Source: Phaseolus vulgaris (taxonomy: Eukaryota; Streptophyta; Magnoliopsida; Fabales; Fabaceae). From it: a DNA stretch of 64,000 nucleotides. A model generated the notes under the pieces. That model was not told the DNA's origin. It did no database searches and saw only the letters and a program-made list of their open reading frames with translations. Position numbers and translations under genes: made by a program. Below, piece after piece: positions 44,824 through 56,609 of this stretch (within the stretch, counting starts at the first letter, position 1; each line of letters starts with the position of its first letter). The stretch is taken from NCBI RefSeq assembly GCF_000499845.2, contig NC_023758.2, positions 8,967,227 through 9,031,226 of the forward strand. Reading direction: 5' to 3'.

Positions 44824-47800
44824 TACGAATTCTTAGCCAATCACATACAAGCGGATTTCTCAGTTCCTACCTAGCATTGTCTTTACCCACCTCAACCACC
44901 AAATCACAGCGACGCACACGACATTTTCTAACTTTTTCAATAATGAGTCAATAATATGAGGAGATAAATTAAAAATGACGTACACACTCACACTTATTAA
45001 AAAACAAATTCTTAAAACAAAGTCAAAGCCCCATTATCTCCTAAGATAAGAACAATCATGATTTTTTTATTTAAAGGCTTGTAGTAAAGTTTAAAATTAA
45101 AAAAAAAAAATACAGGCTCAAAGAGACTAACAAGTAGATTATCATAAAGATAGGTTAATATGACTAACTGATTTAAATTTAACTAAGAATGTCTCAATCA
45201 TATCAATTCATACATGTGAACATTTTCCAATCCTAAGGATAACATACTGATACATAAAAATAAAATAGTTTTCATCTTAAACAAAGTTAATGTTCTTAAC
45301 CGTCGTATTACAATTTGTATAGATCTTACATGTTATAAACTCAAAAACCTATTTTTTATTCAATTTCTAAATATACACAATTATAATTATTCTTTCATAA
45401 ATTCTCTACATATAACCATCATTAACTCAATTATATATTTGTACTCACAATTCAACCATTAAATTTACAAAATTCAAATCAACCGCATATATTTATAATG
45501 TAGTTCCTAAAATTCACAAACTTTTAATCAATCATAAATTATTAATAAAATAAATAAACATGTAAGTGAAAATTAAATTAATTTCCCTTATTTTAAGGGT
45601 TTTGTATATTCTAAGATTTGGAGGTTTTTGAAAAAGAGAAGAAAGCATAACCTATAGGCAAATCTTAATCATAAAAGCTCCAAAAATCAAGTTCCAAACT
45701 CGAAACTCCTTTTTACTCAACAAATATAAAGCCATGCATGTAACTTTTGCAGGAATGAAAAAAAAAAGTTACTCTCAAGATTTCAAGATTAAAGGTTTTA
45801 AGTTTTCTTCAATTTAATTTGTGGAAGTAAGTCTCAAATGGAAGAGGAAAAAGATCTTAGTATTCTGAAATTAAAGAAAAAGGAAGATGAAAATATAGGA
45901 AATAAAAAATAAAATATGTTTCTCTTTTTGTTGTAATTGAAAAGATTATGAAGAACTTTTCATATTGCTATTTGCACACCTTCCTTTATTAAGCTCAATC
46001 CCACCTCTTTTTGTTCTAAAGGGCCGAAAATCAAACCCAAAATACTACTTTTCTTTTTCCATTTTTTAGCCTAAAAAAATCAAGACTCCATCTTATTTAA
46101 TGTTTAGATCACTCATTAGAACACATACATCATAAAACATATTACTAAATAAATTAAGCTTTAAACATAAATTCAATTTAATTATATTTCATAAATGATT
46201 TCATACATTTATTTATCACAAATAAAAAAAAGTCTTTACAAATACATTAAATCCGTCTTTTAATATGAAATATATATTAATCCCTAAAATAATCAGAAAA
46301 TTTATATAATAAATTACATTGATAGTAAGAATTAACTTATAATAATAATTTATTTTTTCAAACTCATTTTTAGACTAAAAGTTCATTACACGTATTATAT
46401 TTCGCTAATATAGAATAAATTGATATAATATATATTCTCCAAATTTCAATATTATATTAAGGAGATTTAAGAATAGTTAATTAAATTTTAATTTTATAAT
46501 GATATTTAATTCATATTTTAATTTTAATTTTAACTGTATGAATGAAATTAATATTATTGTATATCATTTTAGTAATTAATTTCAACTTTTATTATTTTAA
46601 TTTTAAGTAGTAATATTATTTTTATGATTTGATTATCTTTATTTAATAAATAAATAAAAAATTATATGATGAATTATATTTACTGTTTATATATGTATAT
46701 ATTTATTCTATTTTACATAAACAAAATATATTGATGTAAAAACAGGTAATAGTTTATTACATATATAAATTTATTTCTATTTATTAAGTAAAATAGATCA
46801 TATATAATAAAAATAATATTACTACTTAAAATTAAAATTATCAACATAAACATTAAATATCAAAATTATATATATATAACATTAATTCCATTCAGGATTA
46901 ATTTTTTTTTATTCTTTTACATTCGTTAAATTTATCTTCGGTTCTTATATTTCAAATTGATAAATTCAATCTTCCAATTTTTGAAAATAAATCATTTAAA
47001 CCTTTTTAAATATAAAAAAAAAGCCTCAGTAAATATTTAATTTAAATAATATATTTTATAAATTAGTTCTTGTAATGAAGAACTTATAAAGTAGTTTTAG
47101 AATAGAAGTGAAATAACTAAAATGACACTTGAATATTTTATCGATTAAAGTGAAAAATGTATATAAATAAAAAATTCACTTATTCATGTTTCATTTTAAT
47201 ATAATTACCATCTTTCTATAAACTTTTCTCTTTTTCTCTTCGATCTTCTCTTTTAATTTCTAGCTTCATCCTTCATCATACTCACGATCGGAGACCACCT
47301 TTGTACTCATGCAGTGAGTAGAGTAAAACTGATCAAAATTTTGATTGGAGTAAGTTCACTTCTACTCCTTTTCCTTTGAATTAGTTTTAATTTTTCATGT
47401 TTAACTCGATAGATTTTCTTTTCATGTGGTTCCCAAAACTTCGGGATGAGTCTCTGTAAGTTCAAATTCTCAATGATATGTTTGGATCATTGACCATGAC
47501 TTTGTGGTGCATATTATATTATCTCTATTTTCTTTAGGAGTTGGAACTCTTTGTGAGTACGCCTACTTCTAATCAGGAAAGGGAAGTTAGTTTTAATTTT
47601 CAATAGAATCCTATATTAGAATATCTGGATGTGAAGTTGACGTGGTCACAAACTTCAAAATTTCTTGTTGGGTTTGTTTTTTAGTAAATTAGAGTGCTTT
47701 GATTTAGATTGAATGTGAAAGTATAGAAATGGTATATTTTTATTGATTTCGTAAATTACAAGTTTATGGTGATGCGAAGAAATGCTTGAAAGTGTTTGAA

Positions 47801-48503
47801 TTGTAGTATGAATCATTTGAAGTTTAAACATTGATGAATGTTGATTGTTTAAATTTGAATGAGATGAATTTGGTTAAGAGTTCAGTGAGACTACAAGCCA
47901 AATTTTGAGCAAGATAGTATTATATTGAATCTGATATGTTTTTGTAAGAATACAACTTTTAAAAATGAGTAAGTGAAAAATGTACCTTGTTCTCAAGTCA
48001 TTTTTGGCTCAAGCAAAAAATGGAGTCGAAAATTGAAGTTGTTATCAAGTCCATTTTTGTTCAAGCGATGGGATTCTCGCTCAAGCAAAAATAGTACTGG
48101 AATTGGACCTGTTCTCAGCCTCATTTTCCCTCAAGAAATAAAATTTTCGCTCAAGTTAAATTATTTTTGCTCAAGCTAAAAAAAATTAGAAAAAAAACTT
48201 AAATTTTGAAATTGGCTTTCAAAATAATATTTAATAATAGTTTATAGTTTTAATTAAATCTTATGTAAAATTTTATTTATATATGTATTTGAAAATATTA
48301 GTTTATTTGTTTAAATCATTTTCTTTTATATCTTTGAATTGTTTAAAAACCTATTTTTTTTTTGTGATTGAAGGGTGTACTTATGTGTAATATAAAATAT
48401 GAATAATGTGAAATTTTTATGGAGACATAATACTTTTAGGAAAGAAAATACCATGTTTAGATGGTTAGAATGTTCATTGATTAGGGATTCATCTAGAATG
48501 AGG
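44824..48503. other. A/T-rich intergenic DNA without supported genes
   Basis: Mostly A/T-rich sequence with short ORFs only. The part at 47990-48175 repeats the CTCAAG(CGA) phrase about seven times, as in the solo LTR at 4042-5263. A stretch around 47220-47480 (cttcgggatgagtctctgt) looks repeat-derived but has no ends I can define. Confidence 0.5.
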
Positions 48504-48508
48504 TATGC

Positions 48509-48816
48509 CACTATAATAAAATCATTAAATAGCAACCAAATTTAGAGACAAAACATAATTAGTCACTATATTGACTATATTATATATTATTTTATATTCT
48601 AAATTAGTCTCTAAAAGACTAATAGAGACTAATTTAGAATATAAAGTAGTTAGTAGCTAAAACTTTGATAGTTAATGGTTAGATACCAATTTAGTAATAG
48701 AAACTAATTTAGATACCCAAAATTTTTAATTTATAAAATGGTCTCTAATTTAGTCAATATAGTAACTAGTTATTTTGGTCTCAAAATTAGTTTCTATTTA
48801 ATGATTTTTCTTGTAG
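48509..48816. mobile_element. CACTA-like MITE, 308 bp
   Basis: Starts CACTATAATAAAATCATTAA and ends TTAATGATTTTTCTTGTAG. The terminal inverted repeats match over roughly 22 bases with few differences. TATGC flanks it on both sides (48504-48508, 48817-48821). The interior carries repeated ttagtctcta/tagagacta phrases, partly palindromic. There is no coding capacity. The CACTA-type ends resemble those at 993 and 20412, but the subterminal repeats differ. The exact duplication length (3 to 5 bp) is ambiguous. Confidence 0.75.
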
Positions 48817-48821
48817 TATGC

Positions 48822-49224
48822 TTACGCTATTGGTATATTGGAATCATATAGATGGAAATTATCAGGTGTCAAAAGTGGTTCATATGATTAGGTTTGCGGT
48901 TTGAAAGATAACTGGTTTGACATGTCATATGGATTAACACTGACATATGAGATGATTTGGTATTGAGATTATTATGTGCATGTTTGTGTGAATTTCATAG
49001 TGGGGTAGTATGAGAAGTGCGAATTTCTGAATCTAAGTCAATGCACGAGTCTTCTCGAAGTAGAGTTAAGTTATGTATGTTGGTCAATGGAGTTCTGACA
49101 TGAGGAATATTGATTATGAGTTATTTATAGACACTTGACTGCTTTGTTAAAATGTAATGTATGGAAAGTGAGGAATTACATGTTTGTGACTGAAAGTTAT
49201 AGTTATGTTCAATGTTTTAAAACA
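48822..49224. other. Spacer between the MITE and the Ty3/gypsy element
   Basis: No gene or repeat that I recognise. It is the left flank into which the Ty3/gypsy element at 49230 inserted; the flank resumes at 56050. Confidence 0.5.
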
Positions 49225-49229
49225 CTAAC

Positions 49230-49391
49230 TGATGGAGATCAAGATCAAGAAGATGTTGAGGCCGAAGATCAAGATCAAGAGGAGGTAGAGGCCGAAGTTG
49301 AAAAGGCTCAAGAAGACATTAGCTTACCTCAAAGGCTTACAAGAAGCAAGTTTAAAGAATTAGGAAGTAGTGGTAGAATGTTTTCTCTTTA
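49230..49391 (+). repeat. Truncated 5' LTR (162 bp)
   Basis: Matches 55007-55168 almost base for base (TGATGGAGATCAAGATC to gaatgttttctcttt) and then stops. An ORF over it is a copy of the pol C-terminus, which lies within the LTR. Confidence 0.8.
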
Positions 49392-50571
49392 ACTATAACT
49401 AGATTCAAGAACTTTCAATTCTTGTTGTTTCCTTTCTGTTTTAGGTTATTTTTGAGTTTTCTTGTTGTTTTCCATTTGCTATTACATTGATTTTGTGTCT
49501 TTTTGATTTGTGAATCCTTATAAAGTTTTGTCAAGTCGTGTTTCTTCCAACAATATTATCAATTCTTTGTAGTCCTTTTGTTGTAATTTTTGTTTCTTGA
49601 TTTTGTGTTAAGTACAGTTTTATGAATTTGTTTCCTGATCATTTTATGCATTTTCTTTTTAGTATTGAGTTCATACTTGTATTTTAGATCTATACAAGTT
49701 CTTATACATCATTTCTATTATGTTTTTGCTAGTTCTTAATTCTGTTTTTCATTCCTGTTAGGATTCCTCTGTTTTTCTGAAAAATGTGCTAACTGTTTCG
49801 ATTTATTGCAATTGATTTGCTTACGGAAATTGTTGAAATTCTGGATTTGAGTTCGTCAAAGTGTTATAAAAAAAAGTAGAAAAAAGAAGTACTTCAAAAT
49901 TCAAAGTACAAAAAAAATGATAAATGAAATACAAACAGTGTGTAATTCTGCCGAAAAAAATACGGTAATCTGGCAGTGATTTTAGAAACTTTATCACAAT
50001 TAATTGGCTTACTTTTTTTTGAGTAATTCCAGTGCCATAATTGAGCTAAGAGCTTGAGCTTTCTGAGGTTACAATTTCATTATCCAGTTCGCTTTATATC
50101 ATTCCAGATAAATCTGTAAACATCACGCACAGTTTGCACAAAAAAAAATATTTTCCAGTAGTTCTGTTTTTGTTTTCTTCATCTACTCTAGTGCTTTTCT
50201 TTAGGTCTCTTTTGTGTGCCTTCTTTTTCATTGAGTACCTTATTTTCTTGCTTGTCTTTTATTCACTAATCTTTGAGTGTGTCATATATCTTGTTTTTCT
50301 TTTGTTATAGCCTTTTCTTGTTTACACCTTTTCTTGTTTGTCTTTCATTGATTCTTTGGTTTTCTGGTGTTTAGCTTTGAGATTATGTGCTATTGCTTTG
50401 ACATCTTTCATTTGAGGTTACTAAAGGCCTCAAGATCAGATTGGTAAAGGGGAGTATTCTTTCTTTGGAGTGCTTTGAGTGACTCTTCCCTTCGGCACTT
50501 TGATATATTTGTTGTTGCTAACCTTGTTTTCTTAACATTGTTTGTTCTTGTGTTTGCTGTTTTCTTTTCTA
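49392..50571 (+). other. Untranslated leader of the Ty3/gypsy element
   Basis: T-rich plus-strand leader of about 1.18 kb before the gag ATG. No primer-binding site is recognisable at its left end, in line with deletion of the LTR-primer junction. Confidence 0.6.
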
Positions 50572-53500
50572 ATGGATACCTATTCAAGTGATGAATCTTC
50601 AAAGCCACGCTCCACCCATAGAGCTTATGTTCTTAATGAATTGAAAGAAGCAAGGAAGGCTCTTGCTCAAAAGGATGAAGAATTGCAAAGATTAGAAGCA
50701 CGTTTGGCTAAGATTGAATTACAACAAGAAGGAGTTGTTTATTCTTTGCATGAGAGAAAACCTTCTCCTAAGCATTCTTCAAAAGGTTTTGCATCTGCTC
50801 ACGGCTATAGAGATGATCCTAGACGAAGGAGGCATCATCATCATTCCAATGAGAGAAACCATCACCGTGAACAAAGACCTCACCATGAGTCCAAGCCTCA
50901 AGTTCCTTTTGTCAAAGTTCCTAGTTTTAATGGGGATAGTGATCCTAATGTATATCTAGATTGGGAGGCTAAATGTGAACAAATTTTTAACACCTATGAG
51001 GTTGAAGAGGACCAAAAGGTGAAGATAGCTACTCTAGAATTTGTTGATTATGCCATGAAATGGTGGCATAGCTATGTAACGGACATTTGCTATAACAAGA
51101 GACCTCCCGTGGTCTCTTGGAACAATTTGGTTGAGTGTATGCGCTTTAGGTTTGTACCACCACACTTTAGGAAAGACCTCATGTTGAAGCTCCAACGGTT
51201 TCAACAAGGCATGCTAAGTGTGGATGCATATTTCAAGGAATTGGAAACGCTTTTGCTTAAGGTTAATTTGAGAAAGAGTGAGGAAGCCTTGATAGCTAGG
51301 TTTGTAAGTGGTCTAAGGAGGGATATTCAAGATGTTGTTGAGCTTCAAGAGTATTCATCTTTGGGATCTTTGGTTCATCTTGCAATGAAGGTTGAGGCCC
51401 AAATTGCTAAAAGAAATGCTTTTAAAAATTCTCCCAATGATGGTTACTACAATAACTCTTGGAAAAATAGAAAATCTTTTTCCAAAAACCCTTTTAAAGA
51501 GTCTTCTTTCAAACCTAAGGAATCTAGGCCTTCAACTTCTAATCCTAAATCTCCAATCAAATCATCTAGTAAGAAATGCTTTAAGTGTATGGGTTATGGT
51601 CACATTGCGGCTAATTGTCCTTCTAAAAGGAATATGTTTGTGCATAATGGCATTGTAGTTAGTGAGCATGATTCGGATTCACCTAAGCATTCTTAACATT
51701 CTAGATCATCTAGTGAGCATGAGAGTGAGAGTCCACTTGAAGGAGATTTGTTGGTTGTGAGAAGACTTCTTGGACAAGTTTTACAACCTTTTGATGAAAG
51801 TCAAAGGGAAAATATTTTTCATACAAGATGTCTTATTCAAAACAACATTTGTTCTTTAATAGTGGATGGTGGTAGTTGTGCTAATGTGGCTAGTACAAGA
51901 GTAGTAGATAAGCTTGGATTGCCTACTATCTCTCATACAAAGCCCTACAAATTGCAATGGCTTAGTGAAGTAGGCGAAATCATTGTGAATAAGCAAGTCC
52001 TCATTAATTTCTCTATTGGAAAATACAAGGATGAGGTCTTATGTGATGTTGTACCCATGGAAGCAACACATGTTCTTTTGGGAAGGCCTTGGCAATATGA
52101 TAGAAAAGTTTTTCATGATGGCTTTACCAATAAACTCTCTTTTGATTTGCATGGTCACAAGGTCATTTTAAAATCTCTCTCTCCAAGAGAAGTCCATGAG
52201 GACCAAATTCTTATGAAGAAAAGGAGGGAGAGTGAAAAAGTAAAAAGTTCTAAGCCTACGCTTCTTATTTCTAGGCATGAGGTCCAAAGGGATATAGTGG
52301 CTCACAATCCTATCTTCTTAGCTATTCCTAGACCTCTTAAGTTAGAACCACTTGTAGATAGTCCTCATTGTTTGGATAATTTGGTAAAGGAGTTTCATGA
52401 TGTGTTTCAAGATCCTCCAAAAGGCCTTCCACCTTTGAAAGGGATTGAGCACCAAATTGATTTAATTCCGGGCTCTTCTTTACCCAATCGTCCGGCCTAT
52501 AGGACCAATCCAAGTGAGACTAGGGAAATTCGCCAACAAATTGAGGAATTATTTGCTAAAGGTTGGGTTCAAGATAGCATGAGCCCTTGTGCTATGCCTA
52601 TTATACTTATCCCTAAAAAAGATGGCACATGGAGGATGTGTTCGGATTGTAGGGCTATAAATAACATTACAATTAAGTATAAGCATCCCATACCTAGGCT
52701 TGATGATTTGTTGGATGAATTTCATGGTTCCAAAATTTTTACAAAGATTGATCTTAAAAGTGGCTACAATCAAATTCGTATAAAACCGGGTGATGAATGG
52801 AAGACGGTCTTTATGACCAACTTTGGTTTTTATGAGTGGTTGGTTATGCCATTTGGCTTAACTAATGCTCCAAGTACTTTCATGCGCCTCATGCATCATG
52901 TTTTAAGACCATTCATTGGCAAGTTTGTTGTTGTTTATTTTGATGATATCCTCATTTATAACTTGTCTTTGTGTGACCATAGGATGCATGTTAGACAAGT
53001 TTTGGAAACCCTTAGGAAAGAACATTTGTATGCAAACCTTGCTAAATGTATGTTTGCACTTGATCATATAGAATTCCTAGGGTTTGTTGTAAGTAAAAAA
53101 GGGGTCCATGTAGATCAATATAAGGTAGTGGCCATTCAAAATTGGCCAACACCTACCAATGTGAATGATGTCCGAAGTTTCCATGGTCTTGCTTATTTTT
53201 ATAGAAGATTTGTACCCAACTTCGGTACCATAGCTGCACCTCTGAATGATATAGTAAAAAAGGATGTGGTTTTTAAGTGGGGAGAAGCACAACAAAAAGC
53301 TTTTGATGTTTTAAAAGAAAAATTGACTAATGCTCCCATCTTAGCCCTTCCTAATTTTGCTAAAACATTTGAGATTGAATGTGATGCTTCAAGTATAGGC
53401 ATTGGGGTTGTTCTCCTTCAAGAGGGCCACCCCATAGCTTATTTTAGTGAGAAATTGAAAGGAAGTCATCTCAACTATTCCACTTATGATAAGGAATTAT

Positions 53501-53868
53501 ATGCACTTGTTAGAGCTTTGTTTACTTGGCAACATTATCTTTTTCCTAAAGAGTTTGTGATTCATAGTGATCATGAATCTCTTAAATATTTAAAAAGCGA
53601 AAACAAACTTAACAAGAGGCATGCTAAGTGGGTGGAATTCCTTGAGCAATTTCCTTATGTGATCAAGCATAAGCAAGGCAAAAATAATGTTGTGGCCGAT
53701 GCACTTTCTAGACGCTATGCCTTACTCAATCTTTTGGGTTCTCAATTTCTTGCCTTTGATCACATTAAGGATCTTTATCATGATGACTTTGATTTTTCTC
53801 TTATCTATCAAGAGTGTATAAAAGGAGGACACACAGATTTTTTTTATTCAAGATGGCTTTCTTTTTAA
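50572..53868 (+). pseudogene. gag-protease-RT-RNase H of the Ty3/gypsy element, one stop and one frameshift
   Basis: The ATG at 50572 (MDTYSSDESSK) opens gag, a 374-codon block: coiled coil at residues 20-55, a His/Arg-rich stretch, gag domain (NVYLDWEAKCEQIFNTYEVE), zinc knuckle CFKCMGYGHIAANC near 51577-51618. A TAA at 51694-51696 interrupts, but the same frame continues. Retropepsin: [10 protein letters not shown] near 51850, [10 protein letters not shown] near 52070. [22 protein letters not shown] and [10 protein letters not shown] (52936-52947 code the catalytic YFDD). RNase [40 protein letters not shown]. An extra T in the T8 run 53838-53845 then shifts the frame. All catalytic residues remain. 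Upstream TTG codons make the raw frame look longer; the ATG is the sensible start. Confidence 0.85.
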
Positions 53869-55187
53869 AGGAAAATGTCTTTGTGTTCCCCAAAGCTCCA
53901 TTAGATTATCTCTTGTTAGAGAAGCACATGAGGGAGGATTAATGGGTCATTTTGGGGTTGCAAAAACTTTGGATGTGTTGTTACATGAACATTTATTTTG
54001 GCCTCATATGCATAAACATGTTCATAGTTTGTGTGAAAAAATGCATAGCTTGTCGTAAAGCTAAATCTAGATTGCATCCCCATGGTTTATATACTCCTCT
54101 TCCTATCCCTTCAATGCCTTGGGTTGACATTTCTATGGATTTCATCTTAGGATTACCCAAGACATCTAAGGGAAAGGATTCCATTTTTGTGTTAGTGGAT
54201 CGTTTTTCAAAGATGGCTCACTTTATTCCTTGCCACAAAGTGGAAGATGCATGTCATATTGCAAACCTCTTCTTTCAAGAAGTGGTTCGTTTACATGGTA
54301 TTCCTAGAACTATTGTGTCCGATAGAGATTTCAAGTTCTTGAGTCACTTTTGGAAGACCTTGTGGGGTAAGCTTGGTAGTAAACTTTTATTTTCTACCAC
54401 TTGTCACCCACAAACCGATGGTCAAACCGAAGTGGTAAATAGAACTTTGGGACAAATGTTGAGATGCTTTATTTCCGGGAATCCTAGAGTTTGGGAGAAT
54501 TTACTACCACATGTTGAATTTGCTTATAATCGTGTAGTAAATTCTACCACCTCACATTCTCCTTTTGAGGTTGTCTATGGGTTTAATCCCTTAACACTTC
54601 TTGATCTTCTTCCTATTCCCATACTTGATGATGTCTTGTGCAAAGATGGGGATGAAAAGGCTTCTTTTGTGAAAAATTTGCATAAAGACATCAAGTTGAG
54701 AATTGAGAAGAAGGTTGGCAAGTATGCTGAACTTGCCAACAAAAGGAGAAAAGCATTGTTATTTGATGAAGGTGATTGGGTTTGGCTTCATTTGAGGAAA
54801 GATCGTTTTCCTACTCAAAGGAAGTCCAAACTAATGCCTCGTGGTGATGGACCTTTCCAAGTCCTAAAGAGGATTAATGACAATGCTTATGAGTTAAATA
54901 TGCCTGATACATACCTTGGTAGTCATACATTTAATATCAGTGATCTAACTTCTTTTTCTGTAGGTCTCCAGAATTCGTGGTCAAATTCTCTCCAACTCGG
55001 GGAGTATGATGGAGATCAAGATCAAGAAGAGGTTGAGGCCGAAGATCAAGATCAAGAGGAGGTAGAGGCCGAAGTTGAAAAGGCTCAAGAAGACATTAGC
55101 TTACCTCAAAGGCTTACAAGAAGCAAGTTTAAAGAATTAGGAAGCAGTGGTAGAATGTTTTCTCTTTTTATAGTGTCTTTTGTATAA
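53846..55187 (+). pseudogene. Integrase of the Ty3/gypsy element, one frameshift
   Basis: This continues pol after the T8 frameshift: [33 protein letters not shown], then an HHCC zinc domain up to LCEK. An extra A in the A6 run 54036-54041 shifts the frame again, and [15 protein letters not shown] follows. The DDE core is whole: [20 protein letters not shown] (first Asp), [15 protein letters not shown] (second Asp), [17 protein letters not shown] (Glu). A GPF/Y-type module ([20 protein letters not shown]) follows. The tail is acidic, with the phrase [10 protein letters not shown] twice, then [10 protein letters not shown], and lies inside the 3' LTR. No chromodomain is evident. Integrase would insert element cDNA in the nucleus. 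Confidence 0.85.
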
Positions 55188-56044
55188 AAAGTAGAATGTT
55201 TAAATATATATAGTTTTTTAGGAAGGTGCTTAGAGGGGAATATTAGATATCTCTTTTGTAAAGCATCTTTAGGCTTTAGTTTAGAATTTTCTAGAAGGTG
55301 ACTCTTCATGTCTCACTATAGGCGTTAGAAGTGAGTAGCATGAAAGGGGACTTTTGGTTAGCTTGAGGTGCAAGCTTTGTAAGCTTCATGACCGGCCCTT
55401 GCTCCTATAAAAGGAAGGCTTAGGTCCTTCAAATAATAGAATTGATTTTTGAAGTAATGAAACTCTTCCAAATTGGTGATTGAGTGAGTGAGAACTTGCC
55501 TTCTCCTCTTCCTAGTCTCATCTTGAGTGCCTTGGTTCCTCAAGTAGCGGCAATTCACACTTATCTTGGAGCATTCACACTTCAAGTGGCGTGTTTATCA
55601 ACCAAGTTCTTCACAACCACATAAGTCTTCTCTCTTTTCCATCTATTTCTTTCATCTCCATGTCCATATGAACTCTTAAAACATGTCTTAGGTTAATTCT
55701 TGCAATTCTATTCGGTGCTTTAGCTTTATTTCATATTTGTTCGGTTCATCTTCTTCCTTGCTGAATATAATCGGTTCATCTTCCTTCTTTCTTGTTTTTG
55801 TTTGGTGCATTTAATTTCTTATGCAATTTAATCGGTTCATTTGAATTCTTAAGCCTTTTAATCGGTTCAATTGACAAGAAATGGACTTCCATATGAGTTT
55901 TGGCTTGGCTACTTAAGTTTTGGTGAGTTCTTGAATGATAGGACATTGATCCAATTCTAGAAAAGTGCCTAATCATATTCCAGCTCAAGTTGATTCCATA
56001 AAATGTCAAAGAATCATCTATTTCTTGCTATTGGAATCATATCA
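55007..56044 (+). repeat. 3' LTR, 1,038 bp, overlapping the pol C-terminus
   Basis: Starts TGATGGAGATC after a purine-rich stretch (aactcggggagta) and ends GGAATCATATCA. TATAAAAGG lies at 55406-55414. The first 180 bp are coding in the pol frame. Confidence 0.85.
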
Positions 56045-56049
56045 CTAAC

Positions 56050-56609
56050 TCACCATACTTTCTGTTTTGTGTTTGTTTTAAATTTGTAATGATCGTTTGT
56101 TACACGAAAATAGATGATGTTGCAAGTGATAAAAATCCATATTGAACAGATGGAGTATTTTATATTTCTTTTGTTTTTTGTTTTTAATACATGTATATAT
56201 TTTAAATTCCCTATGAAGAAGGATATATTTTGTAATAATTTATGGATAATATGTATATATGTATATGTTTAATTAAATAATTGTATGCGTGATATATTAT
56301 TTAGGTTATGTAAATAGGGATCTTACGGTCCTTGGATTGAGAAAGAGATTTGTGGGGAGGGAGATAGTGGATTTGTGAGGATTATGGAGGATGTGTGAAG
56401 TTGTTTGAAATTTATGAGAGATAGAGAATAGAATAACAACATTTGCTTATCATTAATAAACATCGGATGAACATGAAATAGTCGGTGACTACAATACACA
56501 ATAGATGAAGTCATTACATTAGAATCCCAAATGGAGAGAGTTGATGTTGTGTCGTAGGAATTTAAAAAAAAATACAAACATAATAATGTCTAATAACACA
56601 TTAAATTTA
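56050..56609. other. Spacer, no gene seen
   Basis: A/T-rich right flank of the Ty3/gypsy element. Short ORFs only. Confidence 0.5.

Larger units (their letters stand above)
49230..56044 (+). mobile_element. Nearly readable Ty3/gypsy element with truncated 5' LTR, CTAAC target duplication
   Basis: CTAAC stands at 49225-49229 and 56045-56049. The 3' LTR (55007-56044) is 1,038 bp. The 5' LTR keeps only its first 162 bp, after which the sequence passes straight to untranslated leader. gag-pol follows from 50572 to 55187 with only three single lesions. Target duplications at both outer ends show that the loss in the 5' LTR happened after insertion. Without 5' promoter and primer site it cannot start a new cycle. 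The solo LTR at 24758 belongs to the same family. Confidence 0.85.

Noticed and set aside
49135..49392. Independent small acidic-protein gene
   Set aside because: Its second half is the truncated 5' LTR, a copy of the pol C-terminus at 55007-55168.
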